64,000 nucleotides of DNA from Cognatiluteimonas telluris. GTDB lineage: Bacteria; Pseudomonadota; Gammaproteobacteria; Xanthomonadales; Xanthomonadaceae. The DNA lies in the NCBI RefSeq assembly GCF_011320095.1, contig NZ_JAANOY010000001.1:248001-312000 (forward strand), written 5' to 3'. The notes under the pieces are model-generated. The model had not been told where the DNA came from. It saw nothing but the letters and a program-made list of their open reading frames with translations, and did not search any database. Position numbers and translations under genes: made by a program. Shown in pieces: positions 18,601 to 28,744 of the stretch (position 1 is the stretch's first letter; each line of letters begins with the position of its first letter).

Positions 18601-19202
18601 TTCTTGGTGCCGACCCAGAGCGTGCCGTCCGGCGCCACCACCAGTTGCACGATCCCCGCATCCGGAACGCTGTGCGGATCGCCGGCGCGCGGGAGGAAGC
18701 GGGTGATGCGGCCGTCGGGATCCAGCCGGTGCAGCCCTGCGTCGGCGGTTCCGAACCACAGCGCGCCATCGCGGGTGGAGGTGATCGTCCAGATGTCGTC
18801 GCCGCCGATGCGCGGATCCGAGGCATGGTCGTAGTAGCGGAACACGCGCCGGTCGACGTCCAGCACCGCCAGTCCCGCCGTGCTGGTACCGACCCAGACC
18901 CGGTTGCGTGCATCGACATGCACGGCCCAGACGTTGTTGTCGCGCAGGCCCTGCCCGACGCGCCAGACCTGGAAGCCGATGCCGTCGTAACGGGCGAGGC
19001 CGTCGCTGGTGGCGATCCACAGGTAGCCGAAGGCGTCTTCGGCAATGTCGTTGATGCGGTTGGACGGCAAGCCGTCGGCGACCGTGATCTGCTGCGGCTG
19101 CGGGGTTTCCGGCAGCCCGGCACGGGCAACAGGCGCCGCGGCGATCCAGGCGCACAACAACAACGGCAGCCCCCGCCACCAGGCCTTGGATCGTGCGTTC
19201 AC
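15615..19202 (-). CDS. Hybrid histidine kinase with periplasmic two-component-regulator propeller
   Basis: The GTG at 19202 gives 1195 residues and places a signal peptide (WRGLPLLLCAWIAAAPVARA) at the N-terminus; an ATG at 19271 is the alternative. Residues about 30-700 are Reg_prop repeats (for example YLWIATSDGLARYDG, RVWVGTSTAGLAVLD), predicted to form two beta-propellers, then a Y_Y_Y domain (YGFDLKHYDTDWVEVG, FSQLPPGDYRLRIRA), one membrane helix (WAIAALVLLAVLAAWRVA), a HisKA domain with phospho-acceptor H838 in LGHEVRTP, an HATPase domain (NLLGNAIKFT), and a C-terminal receiver with probable D1124 in LALLDLDLPG. Everything from sensing to phosphorelay is in one chain; no DNA-binding domain. 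Family members often sense polysaccharide fragments; no sugar genes are adjacent. It is divergent from the YceI gene. Confidence 0.92.
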   Translation of the reverse strand: MNARSKAWWRGLPLLLCAWIAAAPVARAGLPETPQPQQITVADGLPSNRINDIAEDAFGYLWIATSDGLARYDGIGFQVWRVGQGLRDNNVWAVHVDARNRVWVGTSTAGLAVLDVDRRVFRYYDHASDPRIGGDDIWTITSTRDGALWFGTADAGLHRLDPDGRITRFLPRAGDPHSVPDAGIVQLVVAPDGTLWVGTKNGVARWNGRDFDRLPASALNAPAVNGLSVDTDGALWIGTPRGVSVRRPDGSTSLRPWPGYDKPLFHMLLRDGGGIYWLDTVDGLGRDSESALDASGATEAGVVRNVPLYSNSAHGAVKPSWSRGYEDREGGLWFGSTDSGLWYLRTYWHRFSVLSRQLDDPASSANAYVHGISASRSGDMWLVGSGGMLDRLDPETGNIQHVLADAGLGYMPMAVHEDRAGKVWISYYRGLARLDPDDGRVRRWSADDRVDAALPSERAWFAETSDGVLWTASELDGVQRRDGDGHVLETILPGHSGLAAGSSLHQIDAGADGGIWIAGSNGLLAWNAGDHRFQPVPGVLDATVYGFALDADAHTVWIARFGALEAYRWQGDGLRLQRRFDARQGLPAVAPNGLTIDSNGVVWLTSVRGLIRFDPATRSSRVYGVLDGLPSQEFGERPIPRPQDGRIAAATPDGLVLFDPAVVHPAATAPRLVIESASVRRGDATIELPATDGFELAYGDRDLRITARLLSFDNARSHRYGFDLKHYDTDWVEVGATGERTFSQLPPGDYRLRIRAKTADNVWSPVRTLGFRIAPPWWRTPWAIAALVLLAVLAAWRVAATYRARLRQKHEWQLAEHKRDVAEQASLAKTRFLATLGHEVRTPMTGVLGMSELLLGTDLDPRQRSYTESIRRAGNHLLRLVNDALDLARIEAGKLELDDQVFSLRGMLEEVVELMKPLAQQRGLAFNERIDADVPSVVRGDAVRIRQILLNLLGNAIKFTEHGSVGLHIAALGAQDVRFEVSDTGPGLNAEQASRLFRRFEQADARTSARYGGSGLGLAISQELAAAMEGHIEVESTPGRGTRFIVTLPLPRADPLPGTAGSAVTPTPGASRGLEVLLVEDDPTVAEVMVGLLGAQGHHVVHVAHGLAALARVAGGRFDLALLDLDLPGLDGLALARQLRAQGFSAPLLAVTARADADAEPLARAAGFDGFLRKPLTGGLLLAAIESLLPETEAT

Positions 19203-19328
19203 GTCGTTCCCCAGCCGCAAGGTGCGGGGCCCGATGGTCGCAACGCGAGCTGGCCCGTGCAAGGCATTCATCGGCTCGGGCCTAGAATCCGCCATCGCGC
19301 CGGGATTGCCGGTGACCGGGAGAGACCG

Positions 19329-20057
19329 ATGCGGGTGCTGGTGTCGCGACCGTACGATGCATGCAGGCGCGACACGCCGCGGCGCGGCAGGCGCGTTTCG
19401 CGTGCCGTGGCCTGCGTCCTGCTCGCGCTGCCACTGGCGGCGCAGTCGCAGGGCGGCACCTATCGACTGGATCCGGTGCACACGCGGGTAGTGTTCGCGA
19501 TCAGCCACGCCGGGTTCTCGCATGCGCTGGGCACGGTGTCGGGCAGCACGGGCACGCTGGTGTTCGATCCCGATGACTGGTCGTCGGCCAGCATTTCCGT
19601 CAGCGTGCCGCTTGGCCGGCTTGACCTGGGCGATGCGGAATGGAACCGCGCCGCCTCCGCGCGCAACCTGCTCGATGTCCAGGCGTGGCCGGTGGCGACG
19701 TTCGTTTCGCACCGGGTTGAGGCGAGGGATCCGACCCATGCGTCGGTGTGCGGGACACTGACCTTGCATGGGGTCGGCCGCGACACCTGCCTGGCCGTGA
19801 CCTTCAACCAGCTGCAGCGCCTGTCGCTGCCGCCATTCCATCGCGTGGCCGGTTTTTCGGCCACTGCCACGCTGCACCGCAGTGATTTCGGCATCCGCGC
19901 CTGGCCGACCGTGATCGGCGACGAGGTGCGGTTGCGGATCGAGGCCGAAGCCATCCTGGACCGTTCCGCGGGCGCTCCTTCGCCAGAACCGGCCGTGCCT
20001 GCAGCCGTGCCGCCCGCGCCCACCGGTGCCGCGCCCGCGATGGGCAACCCGGCATGA
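19329..20057 (+). CDS. YceI family periplasmic lipocalin-like protein (first copy)
   Basis: The ATG at 19329, preceded by GGGAGAG, gives 242 residues; the frame is open back to 16110 only as the shadow of the kinase gene. After a signal peptide (VACVLLALPLAAQSQG) comes the YceI beta-barrel: TYRLDPVHTRVVFAISHAGFSHALGTVSG, then VPLGRLDLGD, with a Pro/Ala-rich tail (AVPAAVPPAPTGAAP). YceI proteins bind isoprenoid or amphiphilic molecules; several are coupled to cytochrome b561. The stop overlaps the cytochrome gene in ATGA, so the two are translated together. Confidence 0.88.
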   Translation: MRVLVSRPYDACRRDTPRRGRRVSRAVACVLLALPLAAQSQGGTYRLDPVHTRVVFAISHAGFSHALGTVSGSTGTLVFDPDDWSSASISVSVPLGRLDLGDAEWNRAASARNLLDVQAWPVATFVSHRVEARDPTHASVCGTLTLHGVGRDTCLAVTFNQLQRLSLPPFHRVAGFSATATLHRSDFGIRAWPTVIGDEVRLRIEAEAILDRSAGAPSPEPAVPAAVPPAPTGAAPAMGNPA

Positions 20058-20644
20058 CCGCGCCTGACCGCCAACGCTGGAGTGCGATCAGCCAGGCGTT
20101 CCACTGGCTGATCGTCGCCTTGATCCTGGTGATGGCCTACCTGGGGCTGACCATGGTCGACCTGCCGGATACGCCGCACAAGATCTTCTTCTACATGCTG
20201 CACAAGTCGACCGGAATGACGATCCTGGTGCTGGGGGTATTGCGCCTGGCATGGCGGCTGTACGCGGGCAGGCCTGCCGTGCTCAGCGGGATTCCACGCT
20301 GGCAGGCGCACCTGGCCACGCTCACCCATGGCGCGCTGTACGTGCTGTTGTTCGCACTGCCGCTCAGCGGCTGGCTGCTCAATTCATCGACCGGCTTCCC
20401 GCTGCGCTGGTTCAACCTGGTCAACCTGCCGCCACTGGCCAGTCGCAGCGACGCGCTGCATGAAGTCGTGCGGCCACTGCATGAAGCGTTGTTCTGGGCG
20501 CTGGTGGTGCTGGCGCTGGCGCACGCGGCGGCGGCGATCTACCACCACCTTTTTCAGCGCGACGACACCCTGGTGCGCATGCTGCCGCGTGGCTGGCTGC
20601 GCGCACCATCGGCCCAGGCGCAAACGGAGCACCCCCATGCGTGA
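20054..20644 (+). CDS. Cytochrome b561 family protein
   Basis: The 196-residue integral membrane protein has four hydrophobic helices: FHWLIVALILVMAYLGL, MTILVLGVLRLAW, ALYVLLFALPLSGWLL and ALFWALVVLALAHAAAAIYHHLF. Histidines in helices 1 (FHW), 2 (LHKSTGM) and 4 (AHAAAAIYHH) are the expected ligands of two b-type hemes. It probably moves electrons between quinones and a periplasmic partner. It lies between two yceI genes, overlapping both (4 and 8 bases), a strong sign that all three act together. Confidence 0.92.
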   Translation: MTAPDRQRWSAISQAFHWLIVALILVMAYLGLTMVDLPDTPHKIFFYMLHKSTGMTILVLGVLRLAWRLYAGRPAVLSGIPRWQAHLATLTHGALYVLLFALPLSGWLLNSSTGFPLRWFNLVNLPPLASRSDALHEVVRPLHEALFWALVVLALAHAAAAIYHHLFQRDDTLVRMLPRGWLRAPSAQAQTEHPHA

Positions 20645-21332
20645 AGACGCCGTCCGATTCCCGCACAAACCGGTGACGTTCCGGGGCTCGCCTCGCACCG
20701 GCGCCGCGGCAAAACGCGCAGTTCGCCGGCCGCTGGCGGCAGCAGCCACGGGCGCCGCGACGACTGCCCCGCGGCGTAGGCTGACGACGGCCACCATGGT
20801 CCTGCTTGCGGTCCTCTGCGCACCGGCCATGGCCCGGGCCGCCGACTACGTGCAGGCCCCGGGCTCGACGCTCGCCTTCGCCGGCCGCTACCAGGACCAG
20901 GTGTTCACCGGGCGCTTCCCGGGATTCAGCACGCGCGTCTCGTTCGACCCGGCCGATCCGGGCAGCGCCACGCTCGACGTCGACATCCCGCTGGCCTCGG
21001 CGACCACCGGCAATCCCGACTACGACGCCCAGATGCTTGGCGACGCTTTCCTCGACGCGGCCACCTTCGCGCAGGCGCGCTACCACGCCGAGGGTTTCCG
21101 CCCGCTCGGTGGCAACCGCTACGCTGCCGACGGCACGCTGACGCTGCACGCGGTGAGCAGGCCGGTCACGCTCGAGTTCACCTGGACCGGTGGTGCGCAA
21201 CCGGTCCTGGCGGGCAAGGCGACCGTGCAACGGCTCGCATTCGGAATCGGCGTTGGCGACTGGTCCGATACCGACCTGATCCAGGATGCGATCGCGGTCA
21301 GCACCAAAGTCCGCCTGCAACCCGCGAAATGA
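20637..21332 (+). CDS. YceI family protein (second copy)
   Basis: The ATG at 20637 overlaps the cytochrome stop by 8 bases and gives 231 residues. This puts a long basic Ala-rich stretch (about 50 residues, several RR pairs) before the hydrophobic signal core [18 protein letters not shown], so an internal start nearer 20796 may be used instead. The mature part is a YceI barrel: [35 protein letters not shown] and a [26 protein letters not shown] ending. It differs clearly from the first copy, so it is an old duplication or separate acquisition. Confidence 0.85.
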   Translation: MREDAVRFPHKPVTFRGSPRTGAAAKRAVRRPLAAAATGAATTAPRRRLTTATMVLLAVLCAPAMARAADYVQAPGSTLAFAGRYQDQVFTGRFPGFSTRVSFDPADPGSATLDVDIPLASATTGNPDYDAQMLGDAFLDAATFAQARYHAEGFRPLGGNRYAADGTLTLHAVSRPVTLEFTWTGGAQPVLAGKATVQRLAFGIGVGDWSDTDLIQDAIAVSTKVRLQPAK

Positions 21333-21396
21333 CCGCTCCGCCGGGATCGGCGGTCGCGATCCCGTACGCGCCGCACGAGCCTTGCGATGCCGGCGC

Positions 21397-21627
21397 CTAC
21401 GCCCCGCCGAGCCAGGCGCGCAACAGCGGCGGATCGAAGGGCCATCCGAGCTCGCGCCCGTCGCCTTCGTCACGCAGCACGGGCACGCGCACGCCATAGC
21501 GCGCCTCCAGCGCGGCGTCGCCGTCGATGAACACGCTCTCGAACGCCGGTGCGCGCACCTGGGCCAGCAGCGACAGCGCCTGGTCGCACAGCTGGCAATC
21601 GTCTCGCTGGAACAGGACCAGGCGCAT
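21397..21627 (-). CDS. Glutaredoxin family protein
   Basis: The ATG at 21627 gives 76 residues. [21 protein letters not shown] carries a CQLC dithiol motif at residues 11-14, then [20 protein letters not shown] with the cis-proline (RVPVL) of the thioredoxin fold. It is a short cytoplasmic redox protein, related to the glutaredoxin-like YruB/DUF836 group. The much longer open frame to 23190 is the shadow of sdaA. It is divergent from sdaA with 87 bases between starts. Confidence 0.85.
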   Translation of the reverse strand: MRLVLFQRDDCQLCDQALSLLAQVRAPAFESVFIDGDAALEARYGVRVPVLRDEGDGRELGWPFDPPLLRAWLGGA

Positions 21628-21714
21628 CGCAGTCCAAGATGGCAAGCCGGCGTTCGTCGGCGGGCGCATAGAATAGCCAGACATGCCTCCGGGCCCTTCC
21701 CGACCACGCGCGCC

Positions 21715-23112
<1,398 letters not shown>

Positions 23113-23203
23113 GGGCCTCGTGGCGGACCGTCCGGCACCCTTGCAAAGCCCTTCGCTCAAATGCGCGCGGCTGGCGTAGGATCGCCGCAAGGGGGCCTCG
23201 ACC

Positions 23204-26200
23204 GTGGTGAAGCCGCTGCGTCAACCAATGCGCTGGCTGCCGCTCCTGCGTGGGCGTCGCAGGCGCGCGCGCGCGCGCGATGTGGCCCGGCGACCTGACG
23301 GCGTCGGTCGCGACTGGCTGGCCGGCCTGTTCGTGCTGGCACTGCTGCTGTCCGGTCCCGCGCAGGCGCTCAAGCCCGACAAGGCCTTCGCCAATTTCGT
23401 GCTCAACACCTGGTCGATCCAGGACGGCCTGCCGCAGATCAGCGCGTTGAGCCTGGCCCAGGACCACACCGGCTATATCTGGGTCGGGACCCAGAGCGGG
23501 CTGGCCCGCTTCGACGGCGTGCGCTTCGTCAGCTATACGCCGGAGGACACCCCCGAACTGGCCGGCATCTGGATCCGGTCGTTGCTGGCAGACCGCGCGG
23601 GGCGGCTCTGGATCGGCACCTACAAGGGCATGGCGGTCTACGAGAACGGCAGGTTCAGGTCGATCCGTGCCGCCGATCCCAGGCGCTATCCCTCGCTGGA
23701 CATCTATGCGCTGGCCGAACTGGGCGACGGCAGCGTGCTGGCCGCCACCACCGATGGCGTCTTCCGGGTGGTGGGCGACCAGCTGGTGCGCCAGCCTGGG
23801 CCGGTGCCGGCGCTGGACCTGCTGCCGCGCCACGATGGCCTTTGGGTCGCGACCACCGGCGCAGTCGAGCGGATCGGCCCCGATGGCCGTGTGGCACGCC
23901 TGCCGCTGCCGGCCGATGCCGCCAGCGCCGCGGTCTCGCACCTGCGCGATGCACAGGGGCAACTATGGGCCGGCACGTCGCAGGGGTTGTACCGGCTCGG
24001 CGCCGCGGGCTGGCAGGCGGTCGTCACGGCCACGCCGCTGGACCGTTCGCCGGTCACGATGTTGCTGGGCGACCGGGACGGCAACCTGTGGGTCGGCAGC
24101 AACGCCGGCCTGGGGCGCTTCCGCAACGGCGCACTGTGGGAGTTCGTGCCCGATACCCACCCGCGGGCATTCCCGCAGGTCACCGCTGGCATGGAAGACC
24201 GCGAAGGCAGTTTGTGGCTGGGCAGCCAGCTCAACGGCCTGGCGCGGGTCTGGAATGGCTGGACGCGTCGCTACAGCACCGGCGAAGGCCTGCATGATCC
24301 GATCATCTGGTCGCTGTCGCCGGCCGTGGACGGCAACGGCACCGACGAGCGAATCTGGGTCGGCAGCAACGACGGCCTGAGCCTGTTCGACCACGGCCGC
24401 TTCCAGCTGATCGTGCCCGGCAGCGCGCTCCCGCATCCGCATGCCTACAACATCCTCGCCGAACCCGGCGTGGTCTGGATCGGCACCCGCCACGGCCTGG
24501 TCACGCTGCGCGACGGCAAGGTCGTCTCCAGTCCGGAGTTCGCGCCGATGGCGAGCGCGCAGATCAACGGCATCGTGCGCGATCGCGATGGCAGTCTCTG
24601 GTTCCCGACCACCGACGGCCTGTTCCATGACGTCGGCGGCAAGCTCACCCGGATCGGACAGGCACAGGGCCTGCTCGATCCGCGGGTGCGGGTGATCGCC
24701 TTCGATCGTGACCACCGCATGTTGCTGGGCACGCAGTCCGGCGTCTGGCAACTGCGTAACGGGCGCGTGCTCCCTCTGGAAGTCCGCGATGGCCTACCCT
24801 CCACGCTGGACGTCTCGGCCCTGCTGCCGCTGGACGACGGCCGCCTGTTGCTGGGCTCGCTGGCCGGCCAGCTGCTGGTCCTTGCCGGTGGTCGCTGGCA
24901 CACACTGGGGCCCGAGCAGGGCATGCCGGCCAACGCGCCGTTCTTCCTGACCCAGGATCCGCATGGCTGGTTGTGGATCGCCGGCATCCGCGGCATCAGC
25001 CGGGTGCCGATGTCCGAGCTGCCGACCAGCGGCGAATCCGGAAGCCGCCCGGTCCATGGCGAAATGGTGCTCAACGAGCGTGGCGACCCCAACGCCGGCC
25101 AGCAGGGGTTCTGCTGCAACGGCGCCGGGATGTCGAAGGGCTTCCGCGCCGGAAACGTGCTCTGGCTGCCATCGCGCGACGGCGTGGTGGCACTGGACAT
25201 GGACGACATCAAGCGCAACCCGCAGCCGCCGTCACTGGTGGTCGAACGCCTGCGCACGCCGAATGGCTGGCAGTCGGTACCAGCGGACGGTTCCAAGCAG
25301 GTGCTTCCGGCCTCGGCGCGCGACCTCGGGTTCGAATTCACCGCGCTGAGCTTCCAGGATCCCGGCAGCGTGCAACTGCGCTACCGGCTGCGTGGATACG
25401 ACCGCAACTGGCATCGCCTGGAGGATGCGCGCCGGCGCAGCGCCAACTACACCAACCTGCCGCCGGGGGACTACACCTTCGAGGTCATCGGCGCCAACAA
25501 CGCCGGCGTCTGGAATCCGCGCCCGGCGACATTGCGTTTCCGCATCCAGCCGCTGTTCCATGAGACCTGGCTGTTCCGCGCGCTGCTCGCCGCCCTGGGC
25601 CTGGTGCTGCTCTACGCCGGCTACCGCTACCAGTTGCAGCGGCACGCCCAGCAACGCGTCGCGCTCGAAGGCCAGGTGCAGGCGCGCACGCGCGAGCTGC
25701 ATGCCGCCAATGCGCGGCTTGAAAAGGCCAGCCAGACCGATCCGCTGACCGGCCTGCGCAACCGTCGTTACCTCGCCAACCAGATCCCGGCGGACCTGGC
25801 CTACTACGACCGCGAGCGCAAGCGCAGCGGCGATTACGACCAGGTGCTGGTGTTCGCCCTGGTCGACCTGGACTTCTTCAAGCGCATCAACGACCAGCAC
25901 GGCCATCGTGCCGGCGACCAGGTACTGCTGCAGGTGGCGCAGGTGCTGGGTTCCCTGGCGCGCAGCAGCGATTACCTCGCCCGCTGGGGCGGGGAGGAAT
26001 TCCTGCTGGTGTTCCGTCCCATGGGCGGCCGTTACCTGGAAACGATCGGCCATCGCATCCGCAATGCCATTGCCACCGCGGACTTCGACGTTGGCTTGGC
26101 CGAACCGTTGCACCTGACCTGCTCGGTGGGGTTGTCGGAGTACCCGCTGTTCCGCGATGCGCAACAGGGGCTGGGCTGGGAACAGATGGTGGAAATGGCC

Positions 26201-26386
26201 GATGCGGCGCTGTACTGGGTCAAGGAGCACGGGCGCGATGGCTGGGCGGCGTTCCGCCCGACCAGGCAGACCGAACTGCCGGCATTGATGCGGGACCTGC
26301 AGCAGGGCAGCGCCGACCTGCTGAGCGCCAACCGCTTGCAGCTGCTCAGCTCCAAATCCGCGCCCGACGCGCTGGGTGCCGAATGA
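23204..26386 (+). CDS. Propeller-type sensor diguanylate cyclase
   Basis: The GTG at 23204 gives 1060 residues; a second GTG at 23207 and an ATG at 23228 are alternatives. N-terminal signal anchor WLAGLFVLALLLSGPAQA, then Reg_prop repeats (IWVGTQSGLARFDG, LWIGTYKGMAVYENG) making a two-propeller sensor, a Y_Y_Y domain (YRLRGYDRNWHRLEDA, YTNLPPGDYTFEVIGANNAGVW), a membrane helix (ALLAALGLVLLYAGY), a coiled coil and a GGDEF domain. GGEEF at 929-933 with RSSD (920-923) five residues upstream indicates an active cyclase with an inhibitory site. It makes c-di-GMP in response to a periplasmic signal. ATGA overlap with the next gene couples them. Confidence 0.92.
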   Translation: MVKPLRQPMRWLPLLRGRRRRARARDVARRPDGVGRDWLAGLFVLALLLSGPAQALKPDKAFANFVLNTWSIQDGLPQISALSLAQDHTGYIWVGTQSGLARFDGVRFVSYTPEDTPELAGIWIRSLLADRAGRLWIGTYKGMAVYENGRFRSIRAADPRRYPSLDIYALAELGDGSVLAATTDGVFRVVGDQLVRQPGPVPALDLLPRHDGLWVATTGAVERIGPDGRVARLPLPADAASAAVSHLRDAQGQLWAGTSQGLYRLGAAGWQAVVTATPLDRSPVTMLLGDRDGNLWVGSNAGLGRFRNGALWEFVPDTHPRAFPQVTAGMEDREGSLWLGSQLNGLARVWNGWTRRYSTGEGLHDPIIWSLSPAVDGNGTDERIWVGSNDGLSLFDHGRFQLIVPGSALPHPHAYNILAEPGVVWIGTRHGLVTLRDGKVVSSPEFAPMASAQINGIVRDRDGSLWFPTTDGLFHDVGGKLTRIGQAQGLLDPRVRVIAFDRDHRMLLGTQSGVWQLRNGRVLPLEVRDGLPSTLDVSALLPLDDGRLLLGSLAGQLLVLAGGRWHTLGPEQGMPANAPFFLTQDPHGWLWIAGIRGISRVPMSELPTSGESGSRPVHGEMVLNERGDPNAGQQGFCCNGAGMSKGFRAGNVLWLPSRDGVVALDMDDIKRNPQPPSLVVERLRTPNGWQSVPADGSKQVLPASARDLGFEFTALSFQDPGSVQLRYRLRGYDRNWHRLEDARRRSANYTNLPPGDYTFEVIGANNAGVWNPRPATLRFRIQPLFHETWLFRALLAALGLVLLYAGYRYQLQRHAQQRVALEGQVQARTRELHAANARLEKASQTDPLTGLRNRRYLANQIPADLAYYDRERKRSGDYDQVLVFALVDLDFFKRINDQHGHRAGDQVLLQVAQVLGSLARSSDYLARWGGEEFLLVFRPMGGRYLETIGHRIRNAIATADFDVGLAEPLHLTCSVGLSEYPLFRDAQQGLGWEQMVEMADAALYWVKEHGRDGWAAFRPTRQTELPALMRDLQQGSADLLSANRLQLLSSKSAPDALGAE

Positions 26387-28608
26387 TGGGCACCCGCCTT
26401 CGCCTCGGCGTCCGCAATGCCGCCCGCATCGCCGGCTTCCTCGCGGTCTACGGGGCCGGGGTGGTGTATTCGCTGCAGTTCATCGCCGCCCCCGGGGACG
26501 TGCCGCTTTACTGGCCCGCGGCCGGTCTGGCCCTCGCGCTTGCGGTGCTCTGGGGATGGCGCTGGGCACCGCTGGTGCCCATCGCCATGTGGTTGTCGCA
26601 CTGGTGGATCGCAACCGGGCCCGATACGTTCCTGCCGTGGTCGATGCTCGGTGCGTTCCTGGGAGTGCTTGCCGCCAGCTGGGTGGTGCACCGGGATCCT
26701 GCGTTGCGGCCGGGCACCGTCCGCTACGGCTTCCAGGTGTTGATGGGCGGGGCGCTGATGGTGCTGCTCAGCGTGGGCATCGGCAGCATCGCGATCTGGC
26801 AGGGCGACCGGGCCAGCTGGGCGGAACTGCTGTCGATGCAGTTGCGCTGGTCGCTGGCCGAGGTGCTGGGCGTGGCCAGCGTGACGCCGGCCCTGCTGCT
26901 GGCGGCCGACTGGTTCGTCCGCCGCCGGATGGGCAAGCGGCAGTGGCGCGCGGCGGGGGTCGGCGAAGGCCTGCTGTGGAACATCGCGCTCGTGACCAGC
27001 TTCCTGCTGATGGCCTGGGGCATGAGCCTGAGCCGGGACTTCGCGCTTGGCCTGACCAGCCTGCCGCTGACGGTGATGCTCTGGAGCGCGCTGCGCTTCA
27101 CCCCGTTGCGCACGGCGGTCTCGGTGTTGCTGACGGTGGCATTGATCACCGGCTTCGCGGGCCTTGGGCTGGCCGGGTTCCATGCCGCGCAGGGCACGCT
27201 CGAGGTCGCCATCCTGCTGCTGTACCTGTGCCTGATCGCGATCCTGCCGATCGTGCTGTCGATGACGGTCGACGAGCATCGCGCCGGGGCGCGACGGTTG
27301 CTGCGGCGCGCGAGCACCGATCCATTGAGCGGTTTGCCCAACCGCGGCGAATTCGAGGCGCAGGTCCGACGCGCGCTGCGCGACCCGACCAACGTGCCGC
27401 TCGCGCTGGCCTACCTGGACCTGGACAACCTCAAGCTGGTCAACGACACCGCCAGCCATGAGGTCGGCGATGCATTGATCCGCGAAGTCGCCGTTTCGCT
27501 CAACGCGCAGATGCGCCCGGGCGACCTGCTCGGCCACCTGGGCGGGGACGAGTTCGTGGTGCTGCTGCACAACGCCACTCCCACCATCGCGCGCGAGCGC
27601 GCGCAGGCGCTGCTGCATGCGGTGGAGAACAGCCACCAGGCGGTCGGCGGCGAGCAGTTCGGCACCACCGCCAGCATCGGGCTGGTGCCGTTCCAGCCCG
27701 AGCAGGTGGAGTTCGCGGAAGTCCTGTCGCAGGCCGACGCCGCCTGCTTCAACGCCAAGGAACTGGGCGGCGACCGGATCTCGATGGCGGGGGTGGGCGG
27801 CAACGCCTCCGACCCCGCGTCGGGCATGCGCTGGACCGTGCGCATCCGCGAGGCCCTGCAGCAACACAGCTTCCTGCTGTATGCGCAATCGATCGCGCCA
27901 CTGCACCCGGCGATGGAAACCGGTGCGCATTTCGAACTGCTGCTGCGCATGCGCGACAACCGGGGCGGCACTCCGCACCTGCCCGACCGCTTCATCCCCG
28001 CCGCCGAACGCTTCCAGTTGTCGGTGCGGATCGATCGCGAAGTCGTGCGCCTGGCGCTGGAACGCCTGGAAAGCCAGCCCATCGCGGCTGGCGGCGTGGC
28101 GATGTGCGCGATCAACCTGTCGGCAGCCACGCTGATGGACGAAGGTTTCGTCGGCTTCGTGTCCGAGCGACTGCACCGCAGCGACTTCCCTGCCGAACGC
28201 CTGTGCTTCGAGATCACCGAAACCAGCGCGATGCGCGACCCGGCGCGTGCGCAAAGGGTGATCAACGAACTGCGCAGCCTGGGCTGCCGCTTCGCGCTGG
28301 ACGACTTCGGCACCGGCTTCTGTTCGTTCGGGCACCTGCGCGCGCTGGACGTGGACTTCATCAAGATCGATGGCAGCTTCGTGCGCGACATGCAGGTCTC
28401 GCCGCTGGCGGCCGAAGTGGTCAGTTCGATCACCCGCATCGCGCACCTGTTGCACAAGCGCACGATCGCCGAACACACGGAAACCAAGTCGGTGTGCGCG
28501 GCCCTGACTGCCATGGGCGTTGACTACGCGCAGGGCTTCGCGATCGACCGTCCGCAGCCGTTCGAGAGCTATCTTGCCGGACTGGGGTTGCCACCAACGG
28601 GGTCTTAG
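26383..28608 (+). CDS. MASE1-GGDEF-EAL protein (c-di-GMP synthesis/degradation)
   Basis: The 741-residue protein starts in an ATGA overlap with the upstream cyclase. Residues 1-300 are MASE1-like, with about eight hydrophobic helices (VPLYWPAAGLALALAVLWGWRWAP is typical). The GGDEF domain has intact GGDEF (387-391) and RPGD I-site (378-381). The EAL domain begins at E518-L-L (HFELLLRM) and keeps NLSA, EITET, DDFGTG, FIKIDGSFV and the AEHTET/YAQGFAI residues, so phosphodiesterase activity is plausible. Which activity dominates cannot be read from sequence. Paired with the upstream cyclase, it forms a two-gene c-di-GMP control unit. Confidence 0.92.
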   Translation: MMGTRLRLGVRNAARIAGFLAVYGAGVVYSLQFIAAPGDVPLYWPAAGLALALAVLWGWRWAPLVPIAMWLSHWWIATGPDTFLPWSMLGAFLGVLAASWVVHRDPALRPGTVRYGFQVLMGGALMVLLSVGIGSIAIWQGDRASWAELLSMQLRWSLAEVLGVASVTPALLLAADWFVRRRMGKRQWRAAGVGEGLLWNIALVTSFLLMAWGMSLSRDFALGLTSLPLTVMLWSALRFTPLRTAVSVLLTVALITGFAGLGLAGFHAAQGTLEVAILLLYLCLIAILPIVLSMTVDEHRAGARRLLRRASTDPLSGLPNRGEFEAQVRRALRDPTNVPLALAYLDLDNLKLVNDTASHEVGDALIREVAVSLNAQMRPGDLLGHLGGDEFVVLLHNATPTIARERAQALLHAVENSHQAVGGEQFGTTASIGLVPFQPEQVEFAEVLSQADAACFNAKELGGDRISMAGVGGNASDPASGMRWTVRIREALQQHSFLLYAQSIAPLHPAMETGAHFELLLRMRDNRGGTPHLPDRFIPAAERFQLSVRIDREVVRLALERLESQPIAAGGVAMCAINLSAATLMDEGFVGFVSERLHRSDFPAERLCFEITETSAMRDPARAQRVINELRSLGCRFALDDFGTGFCSFGHLRALDVDFIKIDGSFVRDMQVSPLAAEVVSSITRIAHLLHKRTIAEHTETKSVCAALTAMGVDYAQGFAIDRPQPFESYLAGLGLPPTGS

Positions 28609-28744
28609 GCTTCGTCGCCGGGCGGCGCAACGGGCCCGAAGCCCGCGCCCCGGCCCGCGCCGGCTTGCAATCGCTTTATCCTGATGTAGCGATATGTTGA
28701 CGCAACCACCCGCGGTTGCACCCGCCTTGCGCATACTCCGCGGC

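Noticed and set aside
16110-19328. Long plus-strand frame opposite the hybrid kinase
   Set aside because: It is an open extension of the YceI frame caused by GC bias; the start at 19329 has a Shine-Dalgarno sequence and signal peptide.
23264-23281. Run of GC dinucleotides near the start of the propeller-cyclase gene
   Set aside because: It falls inside the coding sequence for an Arg/Ala-rich N-terminus and is too short to claim as a phase-variable tract.
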